Source: Leptospira congkakensis
Lineage (GTDB): Bacteria > Spirochaetota > Leptospiria > Leptospirales > Leptospiraceae
Reading direction: 5' to 3'
NCBI RefSeq assembly: GCF_004770265.1
Contig: NZ_RQGQ01000016.1
Coordinates: 618,761 to 682,760, forward strand
Length of the DNA stretch: 64,000 bases
Position numbers and translations under genes: made by a program. Under the pieces are notes generated by a model, which was not told the DNA's origin, did not search any database, and was given only the letters and a program-made list of their open reading frames with translations. Numbering within the stretch: the first letter of the stretch is position 1; every line of letters starts with the position of its first letter. This document shows, in pieces, positions 9,678-18,419 of the stretch.

Positions 9678-10841
9678 GTGAAGTTTGAATCACTTTATCG
9701 TCATTTTTTGCTGACAAAGGCCACCCATCTTCCTGTGATTTCGGAAGAGGGTGAGTTACTGGGTCTACTTTCCAAAGATCGTGTCCACCGCGAGTTGTCT
9801 GATTTGGGAAGAGAAAGAGAAGACCTAGATGAAATTCCTTTGGAAATTCTAGAAACAGAACTTCATGAAAATCTATTATTATATTTTAAAGAGTCCACTC
9901 AGATCCCTGTCATCGGACTCGACGGCGAAAAAAAAGACAATTGGGACAAACCTAGGTTCCTTGCCGCATTCACTCGTCTTGATTCTTCTCATTCTCGTGA
10001 TCCCAAACTCGAAGAAATCGAATCCAAACTAGAAAAGAAAAAAGAAAATGCAGATTCTGTACAATGGTTTATGGAACTCATCCTTTCTCATTTTCCGGAT
10101 GGGCTTCTCGCGACAGATGTGAATGGTTCTACTATCTTTTATAATGAAACCTTTGAGAATGAAATTATCACAAAACCTTTGTTTCGTGATTCATTGCAGT
10201 TGGCTGAAAAATACCTTCACAATCTCAATCGGGAAGTTCTGGCGACTTATCTAAAAGATCATGATTTGAGTTTGGGCAAAGATGCCGATACGAGTGTTCT
10301 TTATACCAATATCACAGAACTGAAAGTTACACTTCGAATTGTGACTTTAAAAAAAGAAAAAAAGGTATTTGGGTTTTTATACCATTTTTCTCCTTCTTCT
10401 TTTGCCCATCCTTCGGAGGATGGTGATTTGGAGTTTCCAAATTTAGGGGACGCTTTCCGTTCCAAACTCCCTTTGGAATCTGTATTGGAAGAAATGGAAG
10501 CGCATTACATCCATAAGTCGCTGAAAAGAAATTCCAATAATATCTCTCACACAGCCACCGAACTTGGTGTGCCAAGAACTACCCTACAAAACCGTATTCG
10601 TTTTTTAAAACTCTCGGAACGTTTCCAAAACGAGGGTAAGGTCAAAACGGTAATCCCTCGAAAACGGTCTGAAAAACCAGAAGAGAAACAAAAAAAAGTC
10701 CCATCCAAAAAGAATCCACTGCCCACAAAGAAGGCCAAAACCATTCAGAAACCAGTGAAATCTTCGAAACCTGCCGCTAAAGGTAAGAAACAGAGTCCAA
10801 AACCAACTCTGGCGAGGAAAAAGTCGAAAAAAAGACGTTGA
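9678..10841 (+). CDS. CBS-PAS-Fis-type regulator with a lysine-rich tail
   Basis: The 387-aa protein starts at GTG. Residues 10-100 contain two CBS-like half motifs (THLPVISEEGELLGLLSKD, STQIPVIGLDG). Residues 125-240 resemble a PAS sensor (FPDGLLATDVNGSTIFYNETFE). Residues 264-313 form a Fis-type helix-turn-helix like the end of NtrC activators (AHYIHKSLKRNSNNISHTATELGV, then PRTTLQNRI). No AAA+ sigma54 ATPase domain lies between. The last 65 residues are almost all Lys, Pro, Ser, Arg and Ala, like a histone H1 tail. It is probably a DNA-binding regulator sensing a nucleotide or small ligand; the target is unknown. Confidence 0.8.
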   Translation: MKFESLYRHFLLTKATHLPVISEEGELLGLLSKDRVHRELSDLGREREDLDEIPLEILETELHENLLLYFKESTQIPVIGLDGEKKDNWDKPRFLAAFTRLDSSHSRDPKLEEIESKLEKKKENADSVQWFMELILSHFPDGLLATDVNGSTIFYNETFENEIITKPLFRDSLQLAEKYLHNLNREVLATYLKDHDLSLGKDADTSVLYTNITELKVTLRIVTLKKEKKVFGFLYHFSPSSFAHPSEDGDLEFPNLGDAFRSKLPLESVLEEMEAHYIHKSLKRNSNNISHTATELGVPRTTLQNRIRFLKLSERFQNEGKVKTVIPRKRSEKPEEKQKKVPSKKNPLPTKKAKTIQKPVKSSKPAAKGKKQSPKPTLARKKSKKRR

Positions 10842-10982
10842 CGAAAACGCTCGGAAAAACAATTTTTTCATTACCGTTTGAGAAAACACCTCCGCACTTC
10901 GCTGTTTCACTTGCATACTTAACTTGCACAAATGGTTTCCCGAATTTAATCAAATACTCCAACAATCAATGTAGAACAATCT

Positions 10983-12386
10983 ATGGCATCACGCAAACAA
11001 GAAGAAATCCAAGTTAATCCTCCCGAAGAACCAACTGAATATACCAACGGCATCATGGACCAAGAAGATGGTTCAGAACCCCCAAAACAGTTTAAGAAGA
11101 AAAAGAACCGATACGAAGGTCCAGTTCCTCCTCCACTCGATTTAGTCGAACTCAAGAAAAAAAACATCAATGAACTTGCTGACCTTGCAAAAGGGTTAGG
11201 AGTGGAAAACACTCATGGTTTGAAGAAACAAAACTTGATGTTTGCTCTTCTCCAAGCACAAACAGAAAAAGACGGGCAAGTTCATGCCGCGGGAGTTATG
11301 GAAAGGCTTCCCGATGGTTATGGTTTTCTTCGTTCACCTGACTACAATTATGTGCCAGGTCCAGATGATATTTATGTTTCTCCATCCCAAATTAAATTGT
11401 TTGGCCTCCGAACGGGAGATACTGTAACCGGGCTCATCAGACCACCGAAAGAAGCAGAAAGATTTTTTGCAATGTTACGTGTGGAATCCATCAACGGATT
11501 CCCAGTAGAAGTGGCTCAGAAAAGAAATTTATTTGATAACCTAACACCTCTTTATCCAGACGAAAGAATTAATATGGAGTTCGATCCAAGTCATTTGGAC
11601 ACTCGTGTGATTGATCTTATGTGTCCGATTGGAAAGGGTCAAAGAGCTCTCATCGTTGCTCCTCCAAGAACCGGTAAAACGGTTCTTATGCAATCCATTG
11701 CCAATGCGATTACCAGAAACCATCCAGAAATTTTTCTCATCGTGTTACTCATTGATGAACGTCCAGAAGAAGTAACCGACATGGCTCGTCATGTGAAGGG
11801 TGAAGTTGTGAGTTCTACATTTGATGAACCAGCGCAACGCCACGTCCAAGTAGCAGAGATGGTCATCGAAAAAGCAAAACGACTTGTGGAACATGGAAAG
11901 GATGTGGTCATCCTTCTTGACTCCATCACTAGGCTTGCCCGTGCTTATAACCAAGTGGTTCCCACTTCAGGAAAAATCCTTTCCGGTGGTGTGGACTCCA
12001 ATGCTCTCCACAAACCAAAACGTTTCTTTGGAGCTGCAAGGAATATCGAAGAGGGTGGATCTCTCACCATCATCGCGACCGCTCTCATTGACACTGGTTC
12101 CCGAATGGACGAGGTGATTTTTGAGGAATTTAAGGGAACGGGAAATATGGAAATCCATTTGGACAGAAAACTTGCTGACAAACGAATTTTCCCGGCCATC
12201 GACATCAACCGCTCGGGAACGAGAAAAGAAGAACTCCTGCTTCCACAAGATACGCTCACTCGTGTCTTTATCCTCCGAAAAGTACTTTCTCCCATGAGTA
12301 TCACCGAAAGTATGGAACTATTGATTGAAAAAATGCGTGGCGCGAAGACGAACGACCAGTTCCTCGCCAGCATGAATACTAACTAG
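10983..12386 (+). CDS. rho: Transcription termination factor Rho
   Basis: Hexameric RNA helicase that terminates transcription. After an acidic/lysine-rich extension of about 50 residues come the Rho N-terminal helical domain ([15 protein letters not shown]), the cold-shock RNA-binding domain ([19 protein letters not shown]), Walker A APPRTGKT at 226-233 and Walker [17 protein letters not shown]. The length of 467 aa is larger than E. coli Rho because of the N-terminal extension. rpmE follows after 10 bases, as in many bacteria. The 141-base leader upstream holds no gene I can support. Confidence 0.97.
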   Translation: MASRKQEEIQVNPPEEPTEYTNGIMDQEDGSEPPKQFKKKKNRYEGPVPPPLDLVELKKKNINELADLAKGLGVENTHGLKKQNLMFALLQAQTEKDGQVHAAGVMERLPDGYGFLRSPDYNYVPGPDDIYVSPSQIKLFGLRTGDTVTGLIRPPKEAERFFAMLRVESINGFPVEVAQKRNLFDNLTPLYPDERINMEFDPSHLDTRVIDLMCPIGKGQRALIVAPPRTGKTVLMQSIANAITRNHPEIFLIVLLIDERPEEVTDMARHVKGEVVSSTFDEPAQRHVQVAEMVIEKAKRLVEHGKDVVILLDSITRLARAYNQVVPTSGKILSGGVDSNALHKPKRFFGAARNIEEGGSLTIIATALIDTGSRMDEVIFEEFKGTGNMEIHLDRKLADKRIFPAIDINRSGTRKEELLLPQDTLTRVFILRKVLSPMSITESMELLIEKMRGAKTNDQFLASMNTN

Positions 12387-12396
12387 AAGGGCCACC

Positions 12397-12597
12397 ATGA
12401 AAACTGACATTCATCCAAAATACGTTTCTGCTAAAATCAAATGCGCTTGTGGTACTGTGATTGAAACTAAATCCACTGCCGGGGATATCAGCGTGGAAAT
12501 TTGTTCCAACTGCCATCCTTTCTTTACCGGAAAATCCAAATTGTTGGATACTACTGGTCGAGTAGACAAGTTCAAGAAAAAATACAAAATGAAATAA
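12397..12597 (+). CDS. rpmE: 50S ribosomal protein L31, zinc-binding type
   Basis: 66-aa ribosomal protein starting MKTDIHPKY, typical of L31. Four cysteines in the arrangement C-x-C and C-x2-C ([17 protein letters not shown]) form the zinc site of the C-plus form, which is usual when zinc is plentiful. It follows rho closely and is probably co-transcribed. A short GC-rich hairpin comes directly after its stop. Confidence 0.96.
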   Translation: MKTDIHPKYVSAKIKCACGTVIETKSTAGDISVEICSNCHPFFTGKSKLLDTTGRVDKFKKKYKMK

Positions 12598-12611
12598 GAG
12601 GCCAAGGCCTC
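12598..12611 (+). other. GC-rich hairpin between rpmE and the next gene
   Basis: GAGGCC (12598-12603) and GGCCTC (12606-12611) are perfect inverted repeats. No T-tract follows, so it is not a classical terminator. It could shield the 3' end of the rho-rpmE transcript or partly attenuate transcription of the IscU-like gene. Confidence 0.4.
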
Positions 12612-12644
12612 AGAACCGTCTAAGTTATAACGGGGGAACAACTC

Positions 12645-13439
12645 ATGGCAGTAATGGACTTTGCTCGCTACAAAGAAATCAACGACCAAAGGATGAATTA
12701 CCGTGAGATGGAAGACGCTACAGTCGTCTCCTATTACCGCAACACTGGTTGCGGGGACGGATACCGCATCTATTTAAAGTTAAATGAGAACCAGGTTGTG
12801 GAAGACGCAAGTTATACCACAACTGGTTGTGGATTTGGGATTGTCGCTCTTGCTATGGCAACTGAGTATGCAAAAGGCAAATCCATAGCAGATTTAAAAA
12901 TCCTCACTCCTGAAACCTTAGAAACTCTATTTGAGTTCCCAGAAAGAAGAAAAAACTATCCTGAATCTGCCGTTGCTGCTCTCAAAAAAGCAGTAGAGGA
13001 TTTTGAATCAGGACAAGGTGTTCCTAAAGAAAACAGGATCACTAAATCCCAAACCATGGAAATCCTTCACAACCAAGGCCATCTTAGAGAAGCTAAGTTA
13101 TCTAGTGTTATGTTGGAAAAAGAAAAGTTGGATGGTGTGGATTTTTCTGGGGCCGACCTTCATAACGCCTTCCTTCAAAATTCTAGTTTTGTGGGAGCTA
13201 ACTTCCAAGGTGCCAACCTAAAGGCTTCTTTTTTTAACGGTGCCGATTTAAGGAATGCTAATTTCCGAGGTGCTGATTTACGTTTTGCTAAACTTGCATC
13301 TGCGAAAATTGAAGGTGCTGATTTCACTGATGCCATTTATGATATTGGAACCCGAGTGGATCATAGCCAAATGTATATCTTTGATGTCATGAAAAAAGCA
13401 GGTAAGGATCTTTATCTGAAAAAAGAGGATGGGGAATGA
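12645..13439 (+). CDS. IscU/NifU-like scaffold domain fused to pentapeptide repeats
   Basis: Residues 1-120 match the IscU/NifU-N/SufU scaffold: GCGDG with C36 and D38, TTTGCGFGI with C62, then TEYAKGKS. The third scaffold cysteine, expected near residue 105 before the last helix, is missing; the segment reads RRKNYPESAVAALKKAV. Residues about 140-235 are pentapeptide repeats of the A(D/N)Lxx type (GADLHNA, GANFQGANL, GADLRNANF, GADLRFA), predicted to form a right-handed beta helix. It could be an Fe-S or zinc carrier with a scaffold arm, or a repurposed scaffold. GGGGG lies 8 to 12 bases before the ATG. The stop overlaps the next start (ATGA). Confidence 0.85.
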   Translation: MAVMDFARYKEINDQRMNYREMEDATVVSYYRNTGCGDGYRIYLKLNENQVVEDASYTTTGCGFGIVALAMATEYAKGKSIADLKILTPETLETLFEFPERRKNYPESAVAALKKAVEDFESGQGVPKENRITKSQTMEILHNQGHLREAKLSSVMLEKEKLDGVDFSGADLHNAFLQNSSFVGANFQGANLKASFFNGADLRNANFRGADLRFAKLASAKIEGADFTDAIYDIGTRVDHSQMYIFDVMKKAGKDLYLKKEDGE

Positions 13440-13624
13440 AGCCAGGCGATAAGGCAAAACTCATCAAACCAACATTCTTAAACAAAGGCATTTTTATTTT
13501 TACTGGGTCTACAGTGGAAATCAAAGAAATTCAATCCGAGAAAGCCATTGTTGTCTATAATGATAAAGAAGGATATCCGCACGATTTAGAGATGAATCTA
13601 ACGGATCTGGCCCCGCTTTCTTAA
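13436..13624 (+). CDS. Small hypothetical protein with SH3-like/KOW character, 62 aa
   Basis: It starts in an ATGA overlap with the IscU-like fusion gene, so it is probably translated together with it. The sequence MKPGDKAKLIKP...FTGSTVEIKEIQSEKAIVVYND has the beta-strand pattern of a small SH3/KOW-like barrel, which often binds RNA or protein. This is inferred from pattern only. A role linked to the Fe-S-like partner is suggested by the coupling alone. Confidence 0.7.
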   Translation: MKPGDKAKLIKPTFLNKGIFIFTGSTVEIKEIQSEKAIVVYNDKEGYPHDLEMNLTDLAPLS

Positions 13625-13678
13625 AGCCGATTTTCTTGACACAAATCCAGAGAATCGTAACGTATTGTTAATCCAACT

Positions 13679-14038
13679 ATGTTGATTCTAAGCCACCGTC
13701 AGGAAAATCACCTGCTTCTATCGATCCAAAGAGATGTCCTGATGGAAAACTCGAGAGAATTCTACCAAGAATTCGAGAAGGCGATCGATAGTCAGAATTT
13801 CGGAAAATTGACGATGGATTTTCATTCTGTGAAGTTTTTGGACTCCAGCGGGATTGGAGCCGTCATCAAAGCTTCTTCTGCCCTCCATAATCGTGGCGTA
13901 GAAATCTTTGTCACCAATCTGAATAAAAACCTAAACTCCGTGTTTCGTCTTTCTGGACTCAACCATATCTTATCTATTTTGACTTTAGATGAATACCTTT
14001 CTAAATTTCCAGAGTTTCAAAAAACTCTAGAGGCATAA
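13679..14038 (+). CDS. STAS-domain protein, anti-sigma factor antagonist type
   Basis: 119-aa single STAS domain. The phosphorylation loop MDFHSVKFLDSSGIGAVI contains D55-S56-S57-G, the serine region phosphorylated by RsbW/SpoIIAB-type kinases. Such proteins bind and inactivate an anti-sigma kinase when dephosphorylated by a SpoIIE/RsbU-type phosphatase. No kinase gene is adjacent; two SpoIIE-type phosphatases occur elsewhere in the window but pairing is unproven. The lipoprotein gene follows after 5 bases. Confidence 0.9.
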   Translation: MLILSHRQENHLLLSIQRDVLMENSREFYQEFEKAIDSQNFGKLTMDFHSVKFLDSSGIGAVIKASSALHNRGVEIFVTNLNKNLNSVFRLSGLNHILSILTLDEYLSKFPEFQKTLEA

Positions 14039-14043
14039 GCGTA

Positions 14044-14808
14044 ATGAAACTTTTCCGAATTTTCTCTCTCCTCATTTTATCCATCACATTGAATTCCTGC
14101 GCCACGGGTGTTAAGTCTAGGGCATTACTTTTTCGTAGTAATGAGTTCGCAATTTATACAGTGAACCGTGACAAAATCAATCTGAGATCAGAATCATCTG
14201 TTCCTAAGGTGTTTGCTCACCCGGTGGAAATTACAGAAGACAAGGTTTTGGATTTGCTTGGTAACATTCGATTTCGTGAAGAAAGTTCCTATGGGGACGT
14301 AAACCAATACCTATTTGAAGAAAAGGAAATCAAAGAATTTGCTTTGGATCTTGTAGATGGTTTACAAAAATTAAAACCAGACCAACTACTGCTTGTCATT
14401 TCTAAATACAATCCGGTTCGTTCTGTGGTTTCGCATTATTCTAGAACTGGTTTTTATATTTGGTCATCAGAAACTTCTATCGAAATTCTTTTTGGGGAAC
14501 TTCAAAAAGAAGTCACTTATGATGAACAAGGGAATTATTACGATTGGTCAAATATTCCGGACATTCCTTTTGAACACTTCCCACAATCCACATACATCTT
14601 ACAAGGCCCAGGTTTTTCCTTTAAAAAGGTTTCTGGGTTTCGTAACAAACATTGGTTAGTTTTTGATAAAACCGATTTGGCTAAATTGAAATTTGAAAAA
14701 AGAAAGAAAATAATCGTTCCTGAAGTGACAAACTCTGTCGATGCGGATCTCAAATCTGAAAAAAGAATTTCTCGTGATGAAGAAGATGGAATCATCAATG
14801 GAGAATAA
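14044..14808 (+). CDS. Lipoprotein of unknown function, 254 aa
   Basis: A type II signal peptide (MKLFRIFSLLILSITLNSC) has a spirochaetal lipobox LNSC, with the lipidated cysteine at residue 19. The mature protein shows alternating beta-like and charged segments and no domain I recognise. It follows the STAS gene by 5 bases and is probably in the same transcript. Its C-terminal 30 residues are highly charged. Location is likely the inner or outer membrane. Confidence 0.82.
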   Translation: MKLFRIFSLLILSITLNSCATGVKSRALLFRSNEFAIYTVNRDKINLRSESSVPKVFAHPVEITEDKVLDLLGNIRFREESSYGDVNQYLFEEKEIKEFALDLVDGLQKLKPDQLLLVISKYNPVRSVVSHYSRTGFYIWSSETSIEILFGELQKEVTYDEQGNYYDWSNIPDIPFEHFPQSTYILQGPGFSFKKVSGFRNKHWLVFDKTDLAKLKFEKRKKIIVPEVTNSVDADLKSEKRISRDEEDGIINGE

Positions 14809-14825
14809 ACTATAAATTTTTGTTT

Positions 14826-16496
14826 TTAGTCTTCTTTCCTGATGACGGTTCGTTCTGTTTGAATGCTTCCGTCAGTTCCTAAATAAAAATGTGTTTTTCC
14901 TACTAGGGAATTGATTCCCATACGATAGTTTTTCCCAGCTCCAAAACTTAAGTCCACACCAGGAAATACTTCTCTTTCTACATCCACAAAAGCATCTGGG
15001 TTTGGCTCATAAGAACCAAGAGCAGTTTCAAATTGTTTGGATTCCATTTCTAAAACTTTGGTAAATTTATCGTTTGCGTCCTTTAGTTTGGTGATGGTTT
15101 CTTTTTCTTCCAATGTCAGTTCTTTTTTTTGACTTTTTTCTACCAGTTTAGTGAGTGTTAGTTGGACTTTGTGGAGAGTAATTTCTTTTTCGGCAATTTC
15201 CTTTTTCATCCGGTTGAGTTCATCGAGTAACTCAGGTGGCGTTCCGATAGCAACTTTGGTTTTGGTTTCTACCACAGCTCCCAGTTTCGCACAGGTGAGA
15301 GAGTTTCCAGCAATCACTGTTCCACCGATCACTTCTCCTCGCCCACCCATCACACGGATAAAATCTTTAGCAGAGATTTCGGAATGCATCACGGCCTCTT
15401 CTACAAAGATACTTCCTTGGGCTGCAAGTTTTCCTTGTTCTACAAACTTGGCGTAGATATTTCCTTCGGATTCGATATAACCTTCACCGCGTCCCATAAA
15501 TCCGCCGGATAAAACAATATCACCTTTGGCTTTGAGAAAAGCCTTACCCACAGAATTACGAATGATGATACTTCCGTTTGTGGTTAAAGAAAATCCATCT
15601 CCGATTTTTTCTTCCACGATGATGGTTCCTGGAAAATCAATATTTCCTGTAGAATAGTCTACTGCTTCTAGTTGGATGACTTCATCCACTTTGATTTCCA
15701 TGGCAGCAGAAAGGACTGGTCGGCCAGCAATTTTGGCGTACAGTTTGTCCTCTTTTAACTCTACATTGGGACCAAGATGCCAATCCACGGCTTTTTCTTC
15801 TTGATAGGGGATGATGGTTCCGTTGACGGTTTTTCCAAATTCCCCTTTTTTGGGAGGAATTCGTTCGGCAATGAGATCCCCCGGTTTTACGGATTGGATG
15901 ACTGCTATGTTTTTATAATCAATACGACCGTGTTCATCTTCTTCTAGTTGGGGTTTGTTGTCTGAACGGAAGTATATTTTGATTTGACCATCTTTGCCTG
16001 GTACTGGCGGAAATCCTTTGGCAATGGTATAAGGAACAAAAAAGTTTGGGTTTTTGATTTGATTTTGAATGACCACATCAATGATACCGACGGAAATTCC
16101 CACCGAAGCAATTTGTTCACGTAACTGGTATTCGGTGAGAAGGTCCCCTCCATGTTTGGGTGGGTGGAGAACCATTTTGGCTTCCATATGATCTTCAGAG
16201 ATAGTGATGTCAGCATAGGAACTGATAGGATCACCCTTAGACCAAGTTCCAATTTCTATTGGTTTGTTTTCGGCAAGGGCAACGATTTTTTTGATTTGTT
16301 CCTGGTTGTAACCTTCAACTCCAAAAAGTTGCACCCTTGCGAGGACATCTTTGTAATCGACTTTTTTACCTTTGGTCCCAGGTTTTGTGATTTTTAATAC
16401 GGCTTTGCCACCGGAGTTTTCGATTTGGAAATAACCGTTTTCGGAGGCTTCTAAATCTTGTAGGATTCGATCTGTATAAGAGTCTGGGCCGGGCAT
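14826..16496 (-). CDS. fapA: FapA/DUF342 family protein
   Basis: 556-aa protein of the FapA (DUF342) family: an N-terminal region, then a long beta-helix made of short Gly-rich turns (GDIVLSGGFMGRGEGYIESEG and neighbours, about residues 310-420), then a coiled coil (about 430-490). The family was first linked to flagellar assembly and polar localisation in Vibrio and related bacteria, but its molecular role is not settled. The start abuts the stop of the glycosyltransferase gene exactly, so the two are translationally coupled. Confidence 0.87.
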   Translation of the reverse strand: MPGPDSYTDRILQDLEASENGYFQIENSGGKAVLKITKPGTKGKKVDYKDVLARVQLFGVEGYNQEQIKKIVALAENKPIEIGTWSKGDPISSYADITISEDHMEAKMVLHPPKHGGDLLTEYQLREQIASVGISVGIIDVVIQNQIKNPNFFVPYTIAKGFPPVPGKDGQIKIYFRSDNKPQLEEDEHGRIDYKNIAVIQSVKPGDLIAERIPPKKGEFGKTVNGTIIPYQEEKAVDWHLGPNVELKEDKLYAKIAGRPVLSAAMEIKVDEVIQLEAVDYSTGNIDFPGTIIVEEKIGDGFSLTTNGSIIIRNSVGKAFLKAKGDIVLSGGFMGRGEGYIESEGNIYAKFVEQGKLAAQGSIFVEEAVMHSEISAKDFIRVMGGRGEVIGGTVIAGNSLTCAKLGAVVETKTKVAIGTPPELLDELNRMKKEIAEKEITLHKVQLTLTKLVEKSQKKELTLEEKETITKLKDANDKFTKVLEMESKQFETALGSYEPNPDAFVDVEREVFPGVDLSFGAGKNYRMGINSLVGKTHFYLGTDGSIQTERTVIRKED

Positions 16497-17564
16497 TTAA
16501 TTGTATTCTAACAAACGAGAAACAACATCCTCCTCTCCATCGGTTTTTAGTTCTAACTTCGGAGTCATGGAGTCGATTGTATTAATTAGAGTCAGCACTT
16601 CTTCAAATTGACAAGAAATTATTCTGCGAAGATCCATATAAGCAGAGCGAAAGTATAAATCCAGAGCATTTACCAAATGGATGTATTCGCTAAAATCACC
16701 ACGATCTGTATAAAGAATAGGAGTTTTGGCATAATAACATTCGGCTAAAATTCCATATCCAGGTTTTGTACAAACAAAATCAGCAGCTGTCACTAGATCG
16801 GGATAATGTGATACTTCAGGGACTAAAATCCCTTCCGTTTGAATTCCGGGAACTCCATAAGCCACGAGCTGAATGGACTTTGGAAGATTTTCTGTTTGTA
16901 GTTTGGTTCCTTCTAGGCCATAAGCTCCAAAAGATAAAAGGATATAAGTGGTGTCGTCATTGAATCCAAATTTTTGTCTCGCTTGTAATTTGGAGAGGGT
17001 TGGTTTTCTCCCCACAAGACCAATGTTAGTTTTTTCTAAGAATGGAGGCATGGGGCAAAAAAATGGTAATACAAGGGCCTCTGTCGCAAATCCGTATTCC
17101 ACTTCTAGTTGCTCACTTAAGTTCCCAAAATAGGAATCATCTTTTGCGTAATTTTTATAAATATAATCCCAGGTAAAGTTTCCAATGAAAATACTAGGAA
17201 CTCCTGTTTCTAGAGCAATGGTGATGGGAAAAGAAGAACTATCGGTTAAGATTAAACCTATTTTGTTTTTTTTGCAATATTCTGTTTCTTCTTTTAGTAG
17301 TGATGTTTTCTTTTTTTCAAAATCGATAAGTTCATCTTTGGTGGTTTGTAAATCAATGGATAAAGAATTTTTTTGTGATACACCCACATCTAGTTTTAGG
17401 TTCCGAGTTTTTAGTTTCGGATGGGTGAAATCTAAAAATGAAATTCGAGTGCTGATTAAATGAATTTCTTCGATGAACTCTTCTTTTAGAAGACGCCTTA
17501 TGATATTTCCAGACCGACTGATATGACCAAATCCATGGCCTGAAATATAAAAATAAATTTTCAT
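16497..17564 (-). CDS. MurG-like glycosyltransferase
   Basis: The ATG at 17564 overlaps the stop of the upstream methyltransferase gene (ATGA), giving MKIYFYISGHGFGHISRSGNI and 355 aa. The N-terminal GHGFGHxxR loop and the C-terminal nucleotide-sugar region (PDLVTAADFVCTKPGYGILAECYY, then TPILYTDR) fit the GT-B fold of the MurG/MGT type. The acceptor is unknown, perhaps a lipid or cell-envelope glycan. It lies in an operon with TrmH (upstream) and FapA (downstream). Confidence 0.83.
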   Translation of the reverse strand: MKIYFYISGHGFGHISRSGNIIRRLLKEEFIEEIHLISTRISFLDFTHPKLKTRNLKLDVGVSQKNSLSIDLQTTKDELIDFEKKKTSLLKEETEYCKKNKIGLILTDSSSFPITIALETGVPSIFIGNFTWDYIYKNYAKDDSYFGNLSEQLEVEYGFATEALVLPFFCPMPPFLEKTNIGLVGRKPTLSKLQARQKFGFNDDTTYILLSFGAYGLEGTKLQTENLPKSIQLVAYGVPGIQTEGILVPEVSHYPDLVTAADFVCTKPGYGILAECYYAKTPILYTDRGDFSEYIHLVNALDLYFRSAYMDLRRIISCQFEEVLTLINTIDSMTPKLELKTDGEEDVVSRLLEYN

Positions 17565-18394
17565 TTGTTTCTTTGGCGAATGGATTCGTACAGTACGATT
17601 CCACAAGACATAGCCAAATTTAAGGAATCAGCTTCTCCGAGCATTGGTAAGTGGAGAGTGTCATCAGAAAGATTTTTTGCATCAGGACTCAGTCCATATT
17701 GTTCGCTGCCAAAAAGAAACACGGATTTTTCCTGCATATTGACGGAAGTATATAAGGTTTTTCCTTCGGGAGTGACCGCATAACGTTTGTATCCTTTATC
17801 ATGGAAATTGTTAAGGACTTCTTTTAAATCTCCAATGTAAACTGGCAAAGTGAAAATAGTTCCAGTGCTTGCACGCACCACATTCGGATTAAAAAGATCG
17901 ATCCTTGGATCGGTCACAATCACGAGACCAACACCAGCTCCTTCTGCTGTGCGGAGGATGGTGCCCAGGTTTCCCGGTTTTTCCACTCCTTCAATGATGA
18001 GGATGGGATTGGTATCGATGGATTTTATTTTTTCCCAAGGAACTTGTGCATCCGGCGTTTCTGCGACTGCGATAAGCCCGTCAGGTCTATCTCTGTAAGA
18101 TATTTTTTCAAAAATTTTGCGAGGAAGTTCAAAGATAGGACAATGAACAGATCTAATGAGTGTTTCTTCATTTTCTCCCAAAAAACATTCTGGGGAAATG
18201 AATAAACTTGTGATGTTCACTGGCAAACAAGGGATAGGCGAGTTTTGGTTGTTTGTGATTGCTTTTTTAATTTCGCGATACCCTTCGATGAAGAATTTTT
18301 TTTCTTCATCGCGGTTTCTTTTTTCTTTAAGTCCAGCCACCCATTTGACTTTGGGATTGGAAAAACTAGTGATGTATTGTCTTCTGTTTGGCAT
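17561..18394 (-). CDS. TrmH/SpoU-family RNA 2'-O-methyltransferase
   Basis: SPOUT-fold methyltransferase of 277 aa. The three family motifs are visible: EGVEKPGNLGTILRTAEGAG with the catalytic-site N and R, LFGSEQYGLS, and LPMLGEADSLNLAMSCGIVLYE near the C-terminus. An N-terminal substrate-binding domain (about 1-115) precedes them. It probably methylates a 2'-OH in rRNA or tRNA; the exact site cannot be read from sequence. It is the first gene of the three-gene operon with the glycosyltransferase and fapA. Confidence 0.92.
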   Translation of the reverse strand: MPNRRQYITSFSNPKVKWVAGLKEKRNRDEEKKFFIEGYREIKKAITNNQNSPIPCLPVNITSLFISPECFLGENEETLIRSVHCPIFELPRKIFEKISYRDRPDGLIAVAETPDAQVPWEKIKSIDTNPILIIEGVEKPGNLGTILRTAEGAGVGLVIVTDPRIDLFNPNVVRASTGTIFTLPVYIGDLKEVLNNFHDKGYKRYAVTPEGKTLYTSVNMQEKSVFLFGSEQYGLSPDAKNLSDDTLHLPMLGEADSLNLAMSCGIVLYESIRQRNK

Positions 18395-18419
18395 ACCGCT
18401 CTTTTAAGTTTTGCCTAAT

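Noticed and set aside
12598..12611. Rho-rpmE terminator
   Set aside because: The hairpin has no T-tract, so it was listed only as a hairpin, not as a terminator.
13636..13668. TTGACA upstream of the STAS gene followed by TATTGT
   Set aside because: The gap of 21 bases between them is too long for a standard sigma70 promoter, and other -10 choices match poorly.
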